Source: F1-60-MAGs149 sp037133755
Lineage (GTDB): Bacteria; Actinomycetota; Thermoleophilia; Gaiellales; F1-60-MAGs149
DNA length: 64,000 bases
Assembly: GCA_037133755.1 (NCBI GenBank)
Contig: JBAXNN010000001.1
Location: 186,001-250,000, forward strand
Direction: 5' to 3'
Of this stretch, positions 7,546 to 15,902 are shown one piece after another. Positions within the stretch are counted from its first letter, which is position 1. Each line of letters begins with the position of its first letter. Made by a program: the position numbers and the translations under genes. The notes beneath the pieces were generated by a model. That model worked only from the letters and a program-made list of their open reading frames with translations, searched no databases and was not told where the DNA came from.

Positions 7546-8942
7546 GCCGCCACCTCGACGTTGGCTGGCGGTTCAATCGGCACGAGGATGCTGATCGACG
7601 TGCCGAGCACCGGCGCGCTCGCGATGCGCAGCCGGCCTTCCTCGCCGTAGTACGCCTGAATGCGGCGGTGGACCGACGCGAGGCCGAGCCCTGCTGCGCC
7701 ACTGCCGTAGCCCGGCTCGAGCACGCGCTCGGCATCTTCTTGTGCGATGCCGCGCCCGTTGTCGCGCACGATCACGCGCAGGCGACCGAAGCGCACGTCG
7801 GCGCGCACCACCACGCGCAGCGGCTGGTCGGTCTTGCCGTGCTTGATCGCGTTCTCGACGAGCGGCTGCACGAGGAACGGCGGCACCATCACCTCGTTGG
7901 CGGCTGCGCTGATACGGCGGTCGATCACGAGCGCCTGGCCGAAGCGCGCCTGCTCGAGCTCGAGGTACGCCTCGACGTGACGCATCTCGTCGGCGAACGA
8001 GACGAACTGCGACGGCTGGCGCAGCGTCGAACGGCAGTACTCGGCGAACGTGGTGATCAGGTGCCGCGCCTCGTCGGGCTGCGTGCGGATGAACGCGGCG
8101 ATCGTGTTGAGCGCGTTGAAGAGGAAGTGCGGCTCGATCTGCGCCTGCAGCGCCGCGAGCTCGGCGGAGGCGCTGGCACGGGCGTGCACCTCGACCTCGC
8201 CGGCGGCGAGCGCGTTCGAGACGAGGCCGCACAGCGACTCCATGACCGCGCGCTCCTGGTCGGAGATCTCGAGCGCACCCTCGGAGAACGCGATGATCGA
8301 GCCGACGGCGCGGCCGCGCACGATCAGCGGGCCGACGACGGCCGAGCGCAGCGGGCACGTCGAGGTGCAGCCATGGCGCCAGCCCGCGGGCAGACGCGCG
8401 ACGCGCTCCTCGTCCATCGCCTGCACCGCGCCGGGCGGAGCGGCCGTGCCCGCGCCGTGGTGGTCGGCGGCCAGGCCAACGTGCGCGAGCACCTGGCCGC
8501 GATCCGACACCGCGAGGGCGGCGTACCCAAGCCGCTCCTGAGCCTCACGGGCCAGCAACTGAGCAGCCGCAGGCGTGAGCCCCTCACGCAGCACCGGCGT
8601 GGTGATCGCCACGATCTCGAGAATCGCCGCGGCCGGACCACCGCCCAGCACGCTGCCATCGCGCATCGACGAGCGCACCAGACCGAGGAAGAGCACGAGC
8701 AGAAAGGTCGTGATCGCGACGACAGGCACGACGGCCACGGCGCGGACGTCCCAGCGCGAGAACGCCTCGAGCGCGAGTCCAACGAGGCCGGCCTGAAAGA
8801 GGCCGATGATCGCCGCCGCCAGCATCGGCCCGCGCAAATCGGCCCAATGGCGGCGCCCGGCGCGCGCCGAACGGCCCCGCTGGCTCGAGATCCACGTAAA
8901 CGGCGCGTCGCGCCGCTGCTCGTCGGGGTCGGGAAGCTCCAC
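7542..8942 (-). CDS. lytS: LytS-type sensor histidine kinase
   Basis: About 466 residues: an N-terminal Arg-rich segment, two hydrophobic helices (about 40-90), a GAF-like sensor region with the Cys pair in 'HGCTSTCPL', then the His_kinase domain with 'QIEPHFLFNALNTIAAF', the N box 'LVQPLVENAIKHG' and the lid 'DNGRGIAQEDAE...GLGLASVHRR'. It is the partner of the LytTR regulator that follows. The frame stays open antisense across most of the VanW gene. GTG at 8942 is preferred, because the ATG at 9005 would leave only 15 nt between divergent start codons. Confidence 0.87.
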   Translation of the reverse strand: MELPDPDEQRRDAPFTWISSQRGRSARAGRRHWADLRGPMLAAAIIGLFQAGLVGLALEAFSRWDVRAVAVVPVVAITTFLLVLFLGLVRSSMRDGSVLGGGPAAAILEIVAITTPVLREGLTPAAAQLLAREAQERLGYAALAVSDRGQVLAHVGLAADHHGAGTAAPPGAVQAMDEERVARLPAGWRHGCTSTCPLRSAVVGPLIVRGRAVGSIIAFSEGALEISDQERAVMESLCGLVSNALAAGEVEVHARASASAELAALQAQIEPHFLFNALNTIAAFIRTQPDEARHLITTFAEYCRSTLRQPSQFVSFADEMRHVEAYLELEQARFGQALVIDRRISAAANEVMVPPFLVQPLVENAIKHGKTDQPLRVVVRADVRFGRLRVIVRDNGRGIAQEDAERVLEPGYGSGAAGLGLASVHRRIQAYYGEEGRLRIASAPVLGTSISILVPIEPPANVEVAA

Positions 8943-9020
8943 TGCGCTTGATGCTACCCGGGTGCGAGCGGGATCGCAGTGGGGGACGCAGACGACGGGT
9001 ATCATGGGCTGCCGGTAGCA

Positions 9021-10877
9021 ATGGCCCAATCCCCGCCTGCCCGCACCCCTCTGAAGCCCGGCTCCGGCCCCGGCCCGCGCACGGTTTATCGTGCCGCGCC
9101 TCGGCGTGCCCGCAAGAGCACTCGCAACCGTCGCATCGCCGTGCTGGTGATCCTCGTGCTGGTCGCACTTGTGATCGTCCGCGGCCTCACGATGCAGGGC
9201 AACGTCGCGCCGGGTGTATCGGTCAACGGCGTTGACATCGGCGGCCTGTCGCCCGACGACGCCAAGCAGAAGTTGAAGGACCAACTCGTCCCGCAGCTCA
9301 ACAAGAACGTGACCGTCACGCTCGACTCGCAGTCCGCGCCGATGAACCCCGCCGAGCTCGATACGCGCATCGACGTGACGCGCACCGTCGACCGCGCCAT
9401 GCAGACCGGCCGCCTGCAATCGCTGCTCCTGCCGCTCGTCTACTCGTCCGAGATGACACCGACGATCGCCACGCCGGCGCGCCCGCGCATCCCCGCGAAC
9501 CTGCGAATGATCGCGGAGCCCGCGCACAACGCCACCGTCCGCATCGCCAACGGCAAGACGACGATCTCCCCCGCGCGCGACGGCCACTCGATCTCGCCGC
9601 GCGCGATCCTGCTCGCGACCGCCACGGCCGCCCTCGCCGGCGAGCGCAAGCTCGTGCTCAAGTCGACGGTCACGCAGCCGGCGATCTCCACCGCGGCGGC
9701 CAAGGAGGCGGCGAGCCAAGCCGTCGAGCTTGCGTCCGCACCCGTCGCACTCAACGCCGACGGCAATCGCGTCGGCGCGCTCTCCACCGCCACGCTCCAG
9801 AACGCCGTCATGGTGCGCAACGTCGACGGCAAGGCAACCATCACGTTCTCGCCGAAAATCCTCGCGCCCGCCATCACCGAGGCGCTCGGGGCGAAGGTAC
9901 GCGAGCCGCAGAACGCCATGTGGGGCACCAATGGCCAGCGCGCGTGGGTCGAGCCCGCCAAGGACGGCATTGGCTTCGACCCCGACAAGGCCGCCGACGC
10001 CGTACGCGCGGCCGCAGTCGGCGGCGGCGCGCGCCAAGCCGATATCGAGCTGACGCACATCGCTCCCAAGCGCTCCACCGCCGACGCCGAGAACCTTGGC
10101 ATCACCACGAAGATCGCCGGCGCCGTGACCGAGCTCGGCGACTCGTCGGAGAACCGCATCCACAACGTGGCGTTGATGGCCGAGATCCTCGACAACCGGC
10201 TCGTCATGCCCGGCCAGGAGTTCTCGTTCAACGACGCCGTCGGCCCGCGCACCCCCGAGCGCGGCTTCCTCGAGGGGTCGGCGATCGTCGACGGCCTGAT
10301 GATCCCGTCGATCGGTGGTGGTGTCTGCCAGGTCGCGACCACGCTGTTTGACGCCGTGTTCTACGCGGGCCTGCAGGTCGACGAGCGCCACAACCACGAC
10401 CTCTACATCTCGCACTACCCGCTCGGCATGGACGCCACCGTGTCGTGGGATGACCTCGACTTCCGCTTCACCAACGACCTCTCGCACCCGGTCCTGATCC
10501 GCGCCACGGCCGACGCCAGCACGATGATCGTCAACCTCTACTCGGCACCCGACGGGCGCACCGTCGAGTCGACCACGTCGAATCGCTACGCCGTCGAGAA
10601 GCCGAAGAAGCGCTACATCATCGACAAGTACGCCGCCCCCGGCCAGGTCGCCAAGTACGTCGACGGGCAGGAGGGCTTCTCCGTTGACGTCCACCGCATC
10701 GTCAAGAAGGACGGCGAGGTGCTGTCCGACAACACCTTCGTCTCGACGTACGTGCCGCAGCCCGACACCTACCTCGCGGCACCCGACGCGAACCTGCCCG
10801 GCGACACCGACATCCAGCAGCCGCCGTACGGATGGGTCAGCCCGAACGACCCGACCGGCACCCCCTCGACCGGGTAG
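9021..10877 (+). CDS. VanW family membrane-anchored protein
   Basis: About 618 residues. There is a basic N-terminus and one membrane segment (about 35-55, 'IAVLVILVLVALVIV'), then two long repeats resembling peptidoglycan-binding type 4 domains ('GVSVNGVDIGGLSPDDAKQKL'). A VanW domain follows with 'GQEFSFNDAVGPRTPERGF' and 'GGGVCQVATTLFDAVFYAGL...RHNH'. The VanW role is unknown biochemically but the family is associated with cell-wall functions. ATG 9021 is chosen over GTG 8979, since it leaves a usable divergent promoter region with the LytS gene. Confidence 0.88.
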   Translation: MAQSPPARTPLKPGSGPGPRTVYRAAPRRARKSTRNRRIAVLVILVLVALVIVRGLTMQGNVAPGVSVNGVDIGGLSPDDAKQKLKDQLVPQLNKNVTVTLDSQSAPMNPAELDTRIDVTRTVDRAMQTGRLQSLLLPLVYSSEMTPTIATPARPRIPANLRMIAEPAHNATVRIANGKTTISPARDGHSISPRAILLATATAALAGERKLVLKSTVTQPAISTAAAKEAASQAVELASAPVALNADGNRVGALSTATLQNAVMVRNVDGKATITFSPKILAPAITEALGAKVREPQNAMWGTNGQRAWVEPAKDGIGFDPDKAADAVRAAAVGGGARQADIELTHIAPKRSTADAENLGITTKIAGAVTELGDSSENRIHNVALMAEILDNRLVMPGQEFSFNDAVGPRTPERGFLEGSAIVDGLMIPSIGGGVCQVATTLFDAVFYAGLQVDERHNHDLYISHYPLGMDATVSWDDLDFRFTNDLSHPVLIRATADASTMIVNLYSAPDGRTVESTTSNRYAVEKPKKRYIIDKYAAPGQVAKYVDGQEGFSVDVHRIVKKDGEVLSDNTFVSTYVPQPDTYLAAPDANLPGDTDIQQPPYGWVSPNDPTGTPSTG

Positions 10878-10880
10878 GGC

Positions 10881-11885
10881 CTAGGCGACCGGACCGGTCG
10901 ACTCGCGCACGACGAGCGACGGCGCGATCACGACGCGATGCTCGCCCCGCTCGCCCGCGAGGTGATCGACGAGGAACCCGACGGCAGCGCGCGCGGTGCG
11001 GTCGATGCTCCAGTTGACGCTCGTCAGCGGTGGCGAGACGAGACGCGAGAGCGGATGGTCGTCGAAGCCGACGATCGAGACGTCGCCGGGGACAGACAGG
11101 CCCAGTTCGCGGCAGCCATGCAGAACGCCGTAGGCGATCGAGTCGGACAGGCAGAAGATCGCGGTGGGGCGGTCGGGGCGATCGAGTACCTCGAGCGCCA
11201 GTGGACGCGAACCGTCGAGCGAGTAGGCGCAGGGCACGAGCTCGCACTCGAGTCCGAGCGTCGCGGCCTGCTCGCGCACCGCGCGCTCTGTGGGACGATC
11301 CGGCGACGACGCAACCGCCCAGGACAGCACGGCGATGCGCTGGTGCCCAAGTGCGTGCAGATGGCGGAGCACCTCGCCCACGCCGGACGTCTGGTCGAAC
11401 GCGACCTCGCCGGCGAGCTCGGCCCCGGGTAGGCGGCCGGCAATCGTGACGGTCGGCGTGCGCGCCGTCAGCTGCGCCCAGTCTCCCCCGGCCGGACCGA
11501 TCGGCGCAACCAGGAGGCCGTCGACGCGCTGCGCAGCGAGGCGTGCGGCGAGCGTGAGTTCCTCGGCCGGGTCGCCATCGGCGTCGGCCAGGATCGTGTG
11601 GAGTCCATGCGTGCGCAGCTCGCGCTGTACCGCGTGGGCAAGCGTCTGCTGCCAGAAGTCGGCGAGGCTGCCGACCAACAGGCCGATCGTGCCGGTGCGG
11701 CCGCCGCGCAAGGCGCGCGCCACCGGATCGGCGCTGTAGCCGAGCTCGTCGGCGACGGCCTGCACCCGCTCGATCGTGGCCGGCGAGACGCGCTCGCCGC
11801 GCAGCGCATACGAAACCGCGGTCACGGAGAGGCCCGTTTCCTCCGCAATCTGCTTGATCGTCGGGCGTTTCGGCGAGGCAGCCAT
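10881..11885 (-). CDS. LacI-family transcriptional regulator
   Basis: 334 residues. The N-terminal LacI helix-turn-helix and hinge are clear ('TIKQIAEETGLSVTAVSYALRGERVSPATIERV'), followed by a periplasmic-binding-type effector domain ('TIGLLVGSLADFW...' to 'IVGFDDHPLSRLVSPPLTSV'). ATG 11885 gives the standard LacI N-terminus; upstream in-frame codons belong to the intergenic region. It is divergent from the cupin gene at 12026, and a 29-bp palindrome lies between them. The likely effector is a small metabolite, not identifiable here. Confidence 0.92.
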   Translation of the reverse strand: MAASPKRPTIKQIAEETGLSVTAVSYALRGERVSPATIERVQAVADELGYSADPVARALRGGRTGTIGLLVGSLADFWQQTLAHAVQRELRTHGLHTILADADGDPAEELTLAARLAAQRVDGLLVAPIGPAGGDWAQLTARTPTVTIAGRLPGAELAGEVAFDQTSGVGEVLRHLHALGHQRIAVLSWAVASSPDRPTERAVREQAATLGLECELVPCAYSLDGSRPLALEVLDRPDRPTAIFCLSDSIAYGVLHGCRELGLSVPGDVSIVGFDDHPLSRLVSPPLTSVNWSIDRTARAAVGFLVDHLAGERGEHRVVIAPSLVVRESTGPVA

Positions 11886-11920
11886 GGGTGGAGCGTACCG
11901 CCACCCTCGCGCCACGGCTA

Positions 11921-11926
11921 TTGACA
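11921..11926 (+). promoter_or_regulatory. Possible -35 hexamer (TTGACA)
   Basis: A perfect TTGACA lies about 100 nt upstream of the cupin start. The -10 region 17 nt later (cacact) is poor. If used, transcription would begin just upstream of the 29-bp palindrome, so a bound repressor would lie in the path of polymerase. Confidence 0.35.
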
Positions 11927-11974
11927 GGACGCAGAGCACGCGTCACACTCCGCGAAGAACCCCATGAACACACA

Positions 11975-12003
11975 GGTGTTTCGTTTCAGTGAATCGATAC
12001 ACC
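11975..12003. promoter_or_regulatory. 29-bp palindrome, candidate LacI-family operator
   Basis: Centred on G11989, the 14-nt half-sites match at 12 of 14 positions; the inner part reads TCGTTTCAGTGAATCGA. It lies 22 nt upstream of the cupin start codon and 89 nt from the divergent LacI-family start. Its size and dyad symmetry fit LacI-family operators, although many of those have an even, CG-centred axis. Confidence 0.65.
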
Positions 12004-12025
12004 GGTAGAGCGCAGGAGTCCATCT

Positions 12026-12523
12026 GTGAGCACGCCGCCCACCTCGATCACCACCCCCCTCAGCAGCGCAGAATGCGCCGCGAAGGCACGCGAGCATGCC
12101 GCCAACGAGGCGACGTGGCGCCCGCACGTCAAGCACGAGCCAGACACGCGCCACTTCCACCGCCTTGAGCACAACGACGCGTACGAGACGTACGTCATCT
12201 CGTGGATGGACGACCACGACACGGGCTTCCACGATCACGACGTCTCCTGCGGTGGCGTGCACGTGATCGAGGGCGGCATCTTCGAGGAGCGCCTCGGCTT
12301 TGGCACCGACCATCTCGAGCGCCTCGTCGGTCCCGGCGAGACGATCGAGTTCGCGCCGTCGTACATCCACCGCTTCCGCCCGACGGACGGTATCCCCACC
12401 GTCACGATCCACGTCTACTCGCCTCCGCTGCGCACGATGGGTGCGTACCACCGGGCCCCGGATGGCGCTCTGATCCGCACGCCGATCGACGGCGACGAGG
12501 AGCTCGTCAACCTCGACGCCTAG
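12026..12523 (+). CDS. Cysteine-dioxygenase-like cupin
   Basis: 165 residues, one cupin domain. 'GFHDHDVSCGGVHVIEGGIFEE' supplies the HxH metal ligands and a following Cys; 'APSYIHRF' supplies the third His; 'HVYSPPL' supplies a Tyr. In type I cysteine dioxygenase, a Cys and a Tyr in comparable places form the cross-linked cofactor, so thiol dioxygenation is plausible. The GTG start has AGGAG 7 nt upstream (12014-12018). It is divergent from the LacI regulator and probably controlled by it. Another thiol or a non-thiol cupin substrate is possible. Confidence 0.72.
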   Translation: MSTPPTSITTPLSSAECAAKAREHAANEATWRPHVKHEPDTRHFHRLEHNDAYETYVISWMDDHDTGFHDHDVSCGGVHVIEGGIFEERLGFGTDHLERLVGPGETIEFAPSYIHRFRPTDGIPTVTIHVYSPPLRTMGAYHRAPDGALIRTPIDGDEELVNLDA

Positions 12524-12618
12524 GTCGCGGCCGCACCGCTCCCCACCCGAGACCGCTCTCCCCTGCACTCCGGTCTCGTGGCGGGCGAGCCGTGGCGCGC
12601 GCTGCGAGAATTCGACGC

Positions 12619-13017
12619 GTGCAGCCCGAGCAGATCGCCGCTGGCCTCCTCGATGCCAGCCTCCCCCAGCCTGAGTGGACGCACCGCGGCCACATCACCG
12701 CGGCGCACGTGCTGATCTCGGCGCACGGGGCAGAGGAGACGCTCGCTCTCTGTCGCGAGCGCATCCCGCTCCTCAACGACGCGCACGGCGTCGAGAACTC
12801 CGACACCGGTGGGTACCACGACACCCTGACGGTCTTCTATGTCGCCGCCGTCGCGGACGCCGTGGCGCGCGGACTGACGATCGACGAGACAGTGGCCGAG
12901 CTCGGCCGCGACGTAGCGCTGCGGTGGTGGAGCGAGCCGGTGCTGATGAGCACCGAGGCGCGCCGGGCCTTCGTGGCGCCCGACGTCGCGGTGCCGCCGT
13001 TCGCCCTATCGCCCTAG
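12619..13017 (+). CDS. Conserved hypothetical protein ('WTHRGH...GYHDT' family)
   Basis: 132 residues from GTG 12619. It shows the pattern 'PEWTHRGHITAAHVLISAHG...ERIPLLNDAHGVENSDTGGYHDTLTVFYV', which I recognise as a widespread soluble family without known function. The spaced His residues (HRGH, GYHDT) suggest metal or ligand binding, but that is inference. The gene lies 95 nt after the cupin in the same direction and could be in the same transcript. Confidence 0.65.
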   Translation: MQPEQIAAGLLDASLPQPEWTHRGHITAAHVLISAHGAEETLALCRERIPLLNDAHGVENSDTGGYHDTLTVFYVAAVADAVARGLTIDETVAELGRDVALRWWSEPVLMSTEARRAFVAPDVAVPPFALSP

Positions 13018-13024
13018 TCGGCAA

Positions 13025-13063
13025 TCAACGTCCTAAAGAGGTCTGACCCCCTTAGGAAGTTGA
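13025..13063. repeat. REP-like element B (single hairpin)
   Basis: Outer stems TCAAC/GTTGA and TCCTAA/TTAGGA, with one G-A mismatch between them, enclose the core GGTCTGACC. It is the same core as elements A and C, but the outer stem is entirely different and still base-paired. It lies 8 nt after the gene ending at 13017, in the 230-bp spacer before polX. The rest of the spacer (13064-13247) holds no gene I can support. Confidence 0.7.
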
Positions 13064-13159
13064 GAGACCGTCACTCGCTTCGTCGTGCCGGCAGAGGCGC
13101 GCGTGAGGAGTGCGTACTAATGGTGTACGCCGCAGGCGGGCACCAGAAGTGCGCACTCA

Positions 13160-13223
13160 GCACGTACGCCGGCAACATTGAGCACGCTAGGAAGTGAGCT
13201 GGATCCGACCAGGGCGTACGTGC
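13160..13223. repeat. 11-bp inverted repeat around GTAC
   Basis: GCACGTACGCC (13160-13170) and GGCGTACGTGC (13213-13223) are perfect reverse complements, 42 nt apart, in the spacer downstream of polX. Further GTAC-containing words lie just upstream. It may act as a loose terminator for polX or as a protein site; no function is assigned. Confidence 0.4.
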
Positions 13224-13247
13224 CAAGTGCGAACGAGTGACGCCCGC

Positions 13248-14981
13248 CTAGCCGCGCTTGCGGAGCTTCTGGATCTGCGGCCAGGTGCGCGTGTTGACGA
13301 TGTCGGCCTTCGATGCCCAACCGCGGCGCGCGGTGTCGACGCCGTAGCGGAGGACGTCGAGGCCGCCCGTGTTGTGCGCGTCGCTCGAGATGCAGAGCTT
13401 CACGCCCGCGTTGATCGCGGCGCGCGCGTGCTCGGGGCGCAGGTCGAGGCGCTTCGGGTTCGCATTGATCTCGAGGAAGGTGCCGGTGCGGGCGCAGGCG
13501 GCGATCAGCGCCTCGACGTCGACGTCGTATGGCTCGCGGCCGTCGAGCAGCCGCCCGGTCGGGTGCGCGATCACGTCGACGTGCGGATGCTCGATCGCGG
13601 CGACCATGCTCGCCGTCAACTGCTCACGGTTCTGGCCGCGCACGCCATGAGCCGAGGCGACGACCCAGTCGAGCTCGGCCAGCACCTCGTCGGGCAGATC
13701 GAGCGCGCCGCCCGGCAGGATGTCGACCTCGATGCCGGTGAGCAGGTGGAAGCCCTTGGCCTCGAGCCCCTTGGCGGCCTTCTGCACGCGCTTGGCGTTC
13801 GCGAGCGTCTCGGCCGGATCGAGACCGATGCCCATGCCGACCGCCTTCGAGTGGTCGGTGACCGCGTAGTACGTGAGCCCGCGTTCCATCGCGGCCTGCG
13901 CCATCTCGGTCGGCGTCGCCTTGCCGTCAGACGCATCGGAGTGGCCGTGCAGATCGCCCTTGATGTCCTTCAGCTCGACGAGCTTCGGCAGCGTGCCGTC
14001 GGCCGCGGCCTCGAGCTCCCCCTGGTTCTCGCGCAGCTCGGGCGGAATCCACGCGAGGCCAAGGCGCTTGTAGACGTCGGCCTCCTTCGCGCACGGTTCG
14101 GGCTCGCCGCCATCGATCGGCGCGAAGCCGTGCTCGGACAGACTCAAACCCTGATCGCGGGCGCGCTCGCGCAGCGCAACGTTGTGCGCCTTCGAGCCGG
14201 TGAAGTGCTGGAGCAGCGAACCCCACTGCGTCGGGTGGATGACGCGCAGGTCGACCTGCATGCCGTCGTGCAACACGACCGAAGCCTTGGCGTCGCCCAG
14301 CGCAATCACGTCCTGCACTCCCGGGTGCTCGGCGAACCGCTGCAGCAGCGGACCGGGATCGTCGGACGAGGCGACGAGGTCGACGTCGCCGACGACCTCC
14401 TTGCGGCGCCGCAGCGAACCGGCGATCTCGGCCTCACGGCACCCCGTCTCGGCGCGCAGCGCGTCGACCAGCATCTCCGCACGGTCGAGCGCGTGGTCGA
14501 GCAGGATCACGTGCTTGCGCGGCCCGCCACCGGCGTTGAGCGCATCGAGGATCGTCTGCTCTTTCTTGGCACCGAGACCCTTGAGCTCGCGCAACTGGCC
14601 CGCCTCGCACGCGGCCTTGAGCGCGTCGGGCGAGTCGATACCGAGCTCGGCATAGAGGCGCTTGGCGGTCTTCGGACCGACGCCTGGCACTCCCATCATC
14701 TCAACGAGACCATCCGGGTACTTCTCGCGCAGCTTCTCGAGCGCCTGCAGCGTGCCGGTCTCGCGGTACTCATCAACCTTGGCCGCGATCGTCGCGCCGA
14801 TACCGGGGAGGTCGGTGAGGCGCCCCTCCTCCGCCATGCGCTCGACCGATTCGGCCGTGCTGCGGAACTGGTCGGCCGCGCGGCGGTACGCGATCACCTT
14901 GTGGACGATCGCGCCGTCCAGTTCCGACAGGCTCGCGAGGAGGTCGAAGAGGTCGGCGACCTCGCCGTTCTTCACCGCCAT
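13248..14981 (-). CDS. polX: Family X DNA polymerase with PHP domain
   Basis: 577 residues, the usual length for bacterial PolX. Helix-hairpin-helix motifs ('LPGIGATIAAKV', 'VPGVGPKTAKRL', 'LKGLGAKKEQTIL') come first. The polymerase core follows with catalytic Asp residues in 'GSLRRRKEVVGDVDLV' and 'MQVDLRV'. The C-terminal PHP domain has the metal ligands 'DLHGHSDASDG', 'VTDHS', 'GIEVDIL', 'ASAHG', 'IAHPTGRLL' and 'SSDAHNTGG'. PolX fills short gaps and can process 3' ends in base-excision repair. ATG 14981 gives the standard N-terminus; the frame upstream is open but non-coding in character. Confidence 0.93.
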   Translation of the reverse strand: MAVKNGEVADLFDLLASLSELDGAIVHKVIAYRRAADQFRSTAESVERMAEEGRLTDLPGIGATIAAKVDEYRETGTLQALEKLREKYPDGLVEMMGVPGVGPKTAKRLYAELGIDSPDALKAACEAGQLRELKGLGAKKEQTILDALNAGGGPRKHVILLDHALDRAEMLVDALRAETGCREAEIAGSLRRRKEVVGDVDLVASSDDPGPLLQRFAEHPGVQDVIALGDAKASVVLHDGMQVDLRVIHPTQWGSLLQHFTGSKAHNVALRERARDQGLSLSEHGFAPIDGGEPEPCAKEADVYKRLGLAWIPPELRENQGELEAAADGTLPKLVELKDIKGDLHGHSDASDGKATPTEMAQAAMERGLTYYAVTDHSKAVGMGIGLDPAETLANAKRVQKAAKGLEAKGFHLLTGIEVDILPGGALDLPDEVLAELDWVVASAHGVRGQNREQLTASMVAAIEHPHVDVIAHPTGRLLDGREPYDVDVEALIAACARTGTFLEINANPKRLDLRPEHARAAINAGVKLCISSDAHNTGGLDVLRYGVDTARRGWASKADIVNTRTWPQIQKLRKRG

Positions 14982-15089
14982 GGTCGACTCCGCCGCGCGC
15001 GCATGCCCGCAACGTCGCACACCCGGAGGACGCCCGCAAGCAGCCACCAGTGCGCTGCCACTCAGGAACGTGCGGCATGATCCGTCCGG

Positions 15090-15845
15090 ATGAGCACTGC
15101 CGCCACCGAGCGATTCGTCGTCTGCGTGCCGACGTACAACGAGCGCGAGAACCTCGAGCGCATGATCGAGGCGATCGCGGTTGCGCGCGAGCGCGCAACG
15201 ATCCCCGGCGACGTGCTCGTGATCGACGACGGCTCGCCCGACGGCACCGGCGAGATCGCCGACCGCCTGGCCACCCAGCACGACTGGGTGCACGTGCTGC
15301 ACCGCACCGCCAAGGAAGGTCTCGGGCGCGCGTACCTGGCCGGCTTCCGCTGGGCCCTCGACCAGGGGTACGACTACATCTGCGAAATGGACTGCGACTT
15401 CTCGCACGACCCGGGCCGCCTACCCGACCTCGTCGCCACTGCCCAGCGTGGCGCCGACCTCGTGATCGGGTCGCGCTACACGCGCGGCGGCGGCGTGCGC
15501 GACTGGTCGCTCGGTCGGCGCGCGATCTCGCGCGGCGGCTGCCTCTACGCGCAGGCCTTCCTGCAGCTCGGCGTCCGCGACCTGACTGGCGGTTTCAAGT
15601 GCTTTCGTCGCGCCGTCCTCGAGGCGATCGACCTCGGCGATGTGACGGCCGAGGGCTACGCCTTCCAGATCGAGATGACGTATCGAACCTCGCTGCTCGG
15701 CTTCCGCATCGAAGAGGTGCCGATCACCTTCACCGATCGCGTCGCCGGGGGTTCGAAGATGTCGCGCCGCATCGTTGCCGAGGCTTCGTGGCGCGTGCCG
15801 TCGCTCCGCGTCCGCGCGTTGCGGCACGAATTGCCGAAGCGCTGA
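15090..15845 (+). CDS. Polyprenol-phosphate mannosyltransferase-like GT2
   Basis: 251 residues, GT2 family. 'VCVPTYNERENLERMIEAI', 'VLVIDDGSPDGTGEIA', 'EMDCDFSHDPGRLPDL' (DxD-type metal site) and 'LTGGFKCFRR' match dolichol-phosphate mannose synthase and bacterial polyprenol monophosphomannose synthase. It would transfer mannose, or possibly another hexose, from a nucleotide sugar to polyprenyl phosphate for extracytoplasmic glycosylation. There is no C-terminal membrane domain, unlike some actinobacterial fusions with an N-acyltransferase. Confidence 0.87.
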   Translation: MSTAATERFVVCVPTYNERENLERMIEAIAVARERATIPGDVLVIDDGSPDGTGEIADRLATQHDWVHVLHRTAKEGLGRAYLAGFRWALDQGYDYICEMDCDFSHDPGRLPDLVATAQRGADLVIGSRYTRGGGVRDWSLGRRAISRGGCLYAQAFLQLGVRDLTGGFKCFRRAVLEAIDLGDVTAEGYAFQIEMTYRTSLLGFRIEEVPITFTDRVAGGSKMSRRIVAEASWRVPSLRVRALRHELPKR

Positions 15846-15902
15846 AGCCCGGCTTACGGAACAGCCGCAGCTCACAGGTGTGCCCTGTTGTAGCGTGAGG
15901 CG

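Noticed and set aside
8943..10694. 1050-residue open frame on the minus strand extending the LytS gene upstream
   Set aside because: It runs antisense through the VanW gene, whose signal anchor and VanW motifs are clear. Beyond 8942 the frame reads as low-complexity Arg/Asp/Val-rich sequence typical of GC-rich shadow frames.
13064..13247. Short open frames in the spacer between the gene ending at 13017 and polX
   Set aside because: Their translations show no family features. The region consists of a REP-like hairpin and GTAC-containing inverted repeats.
14982..15407. Upstream extension of the polX frame
   Set aside because: It overlaps the start of the glycosyltransferase gene and would add 142 residues ahead of the standard PolX N-terminus.
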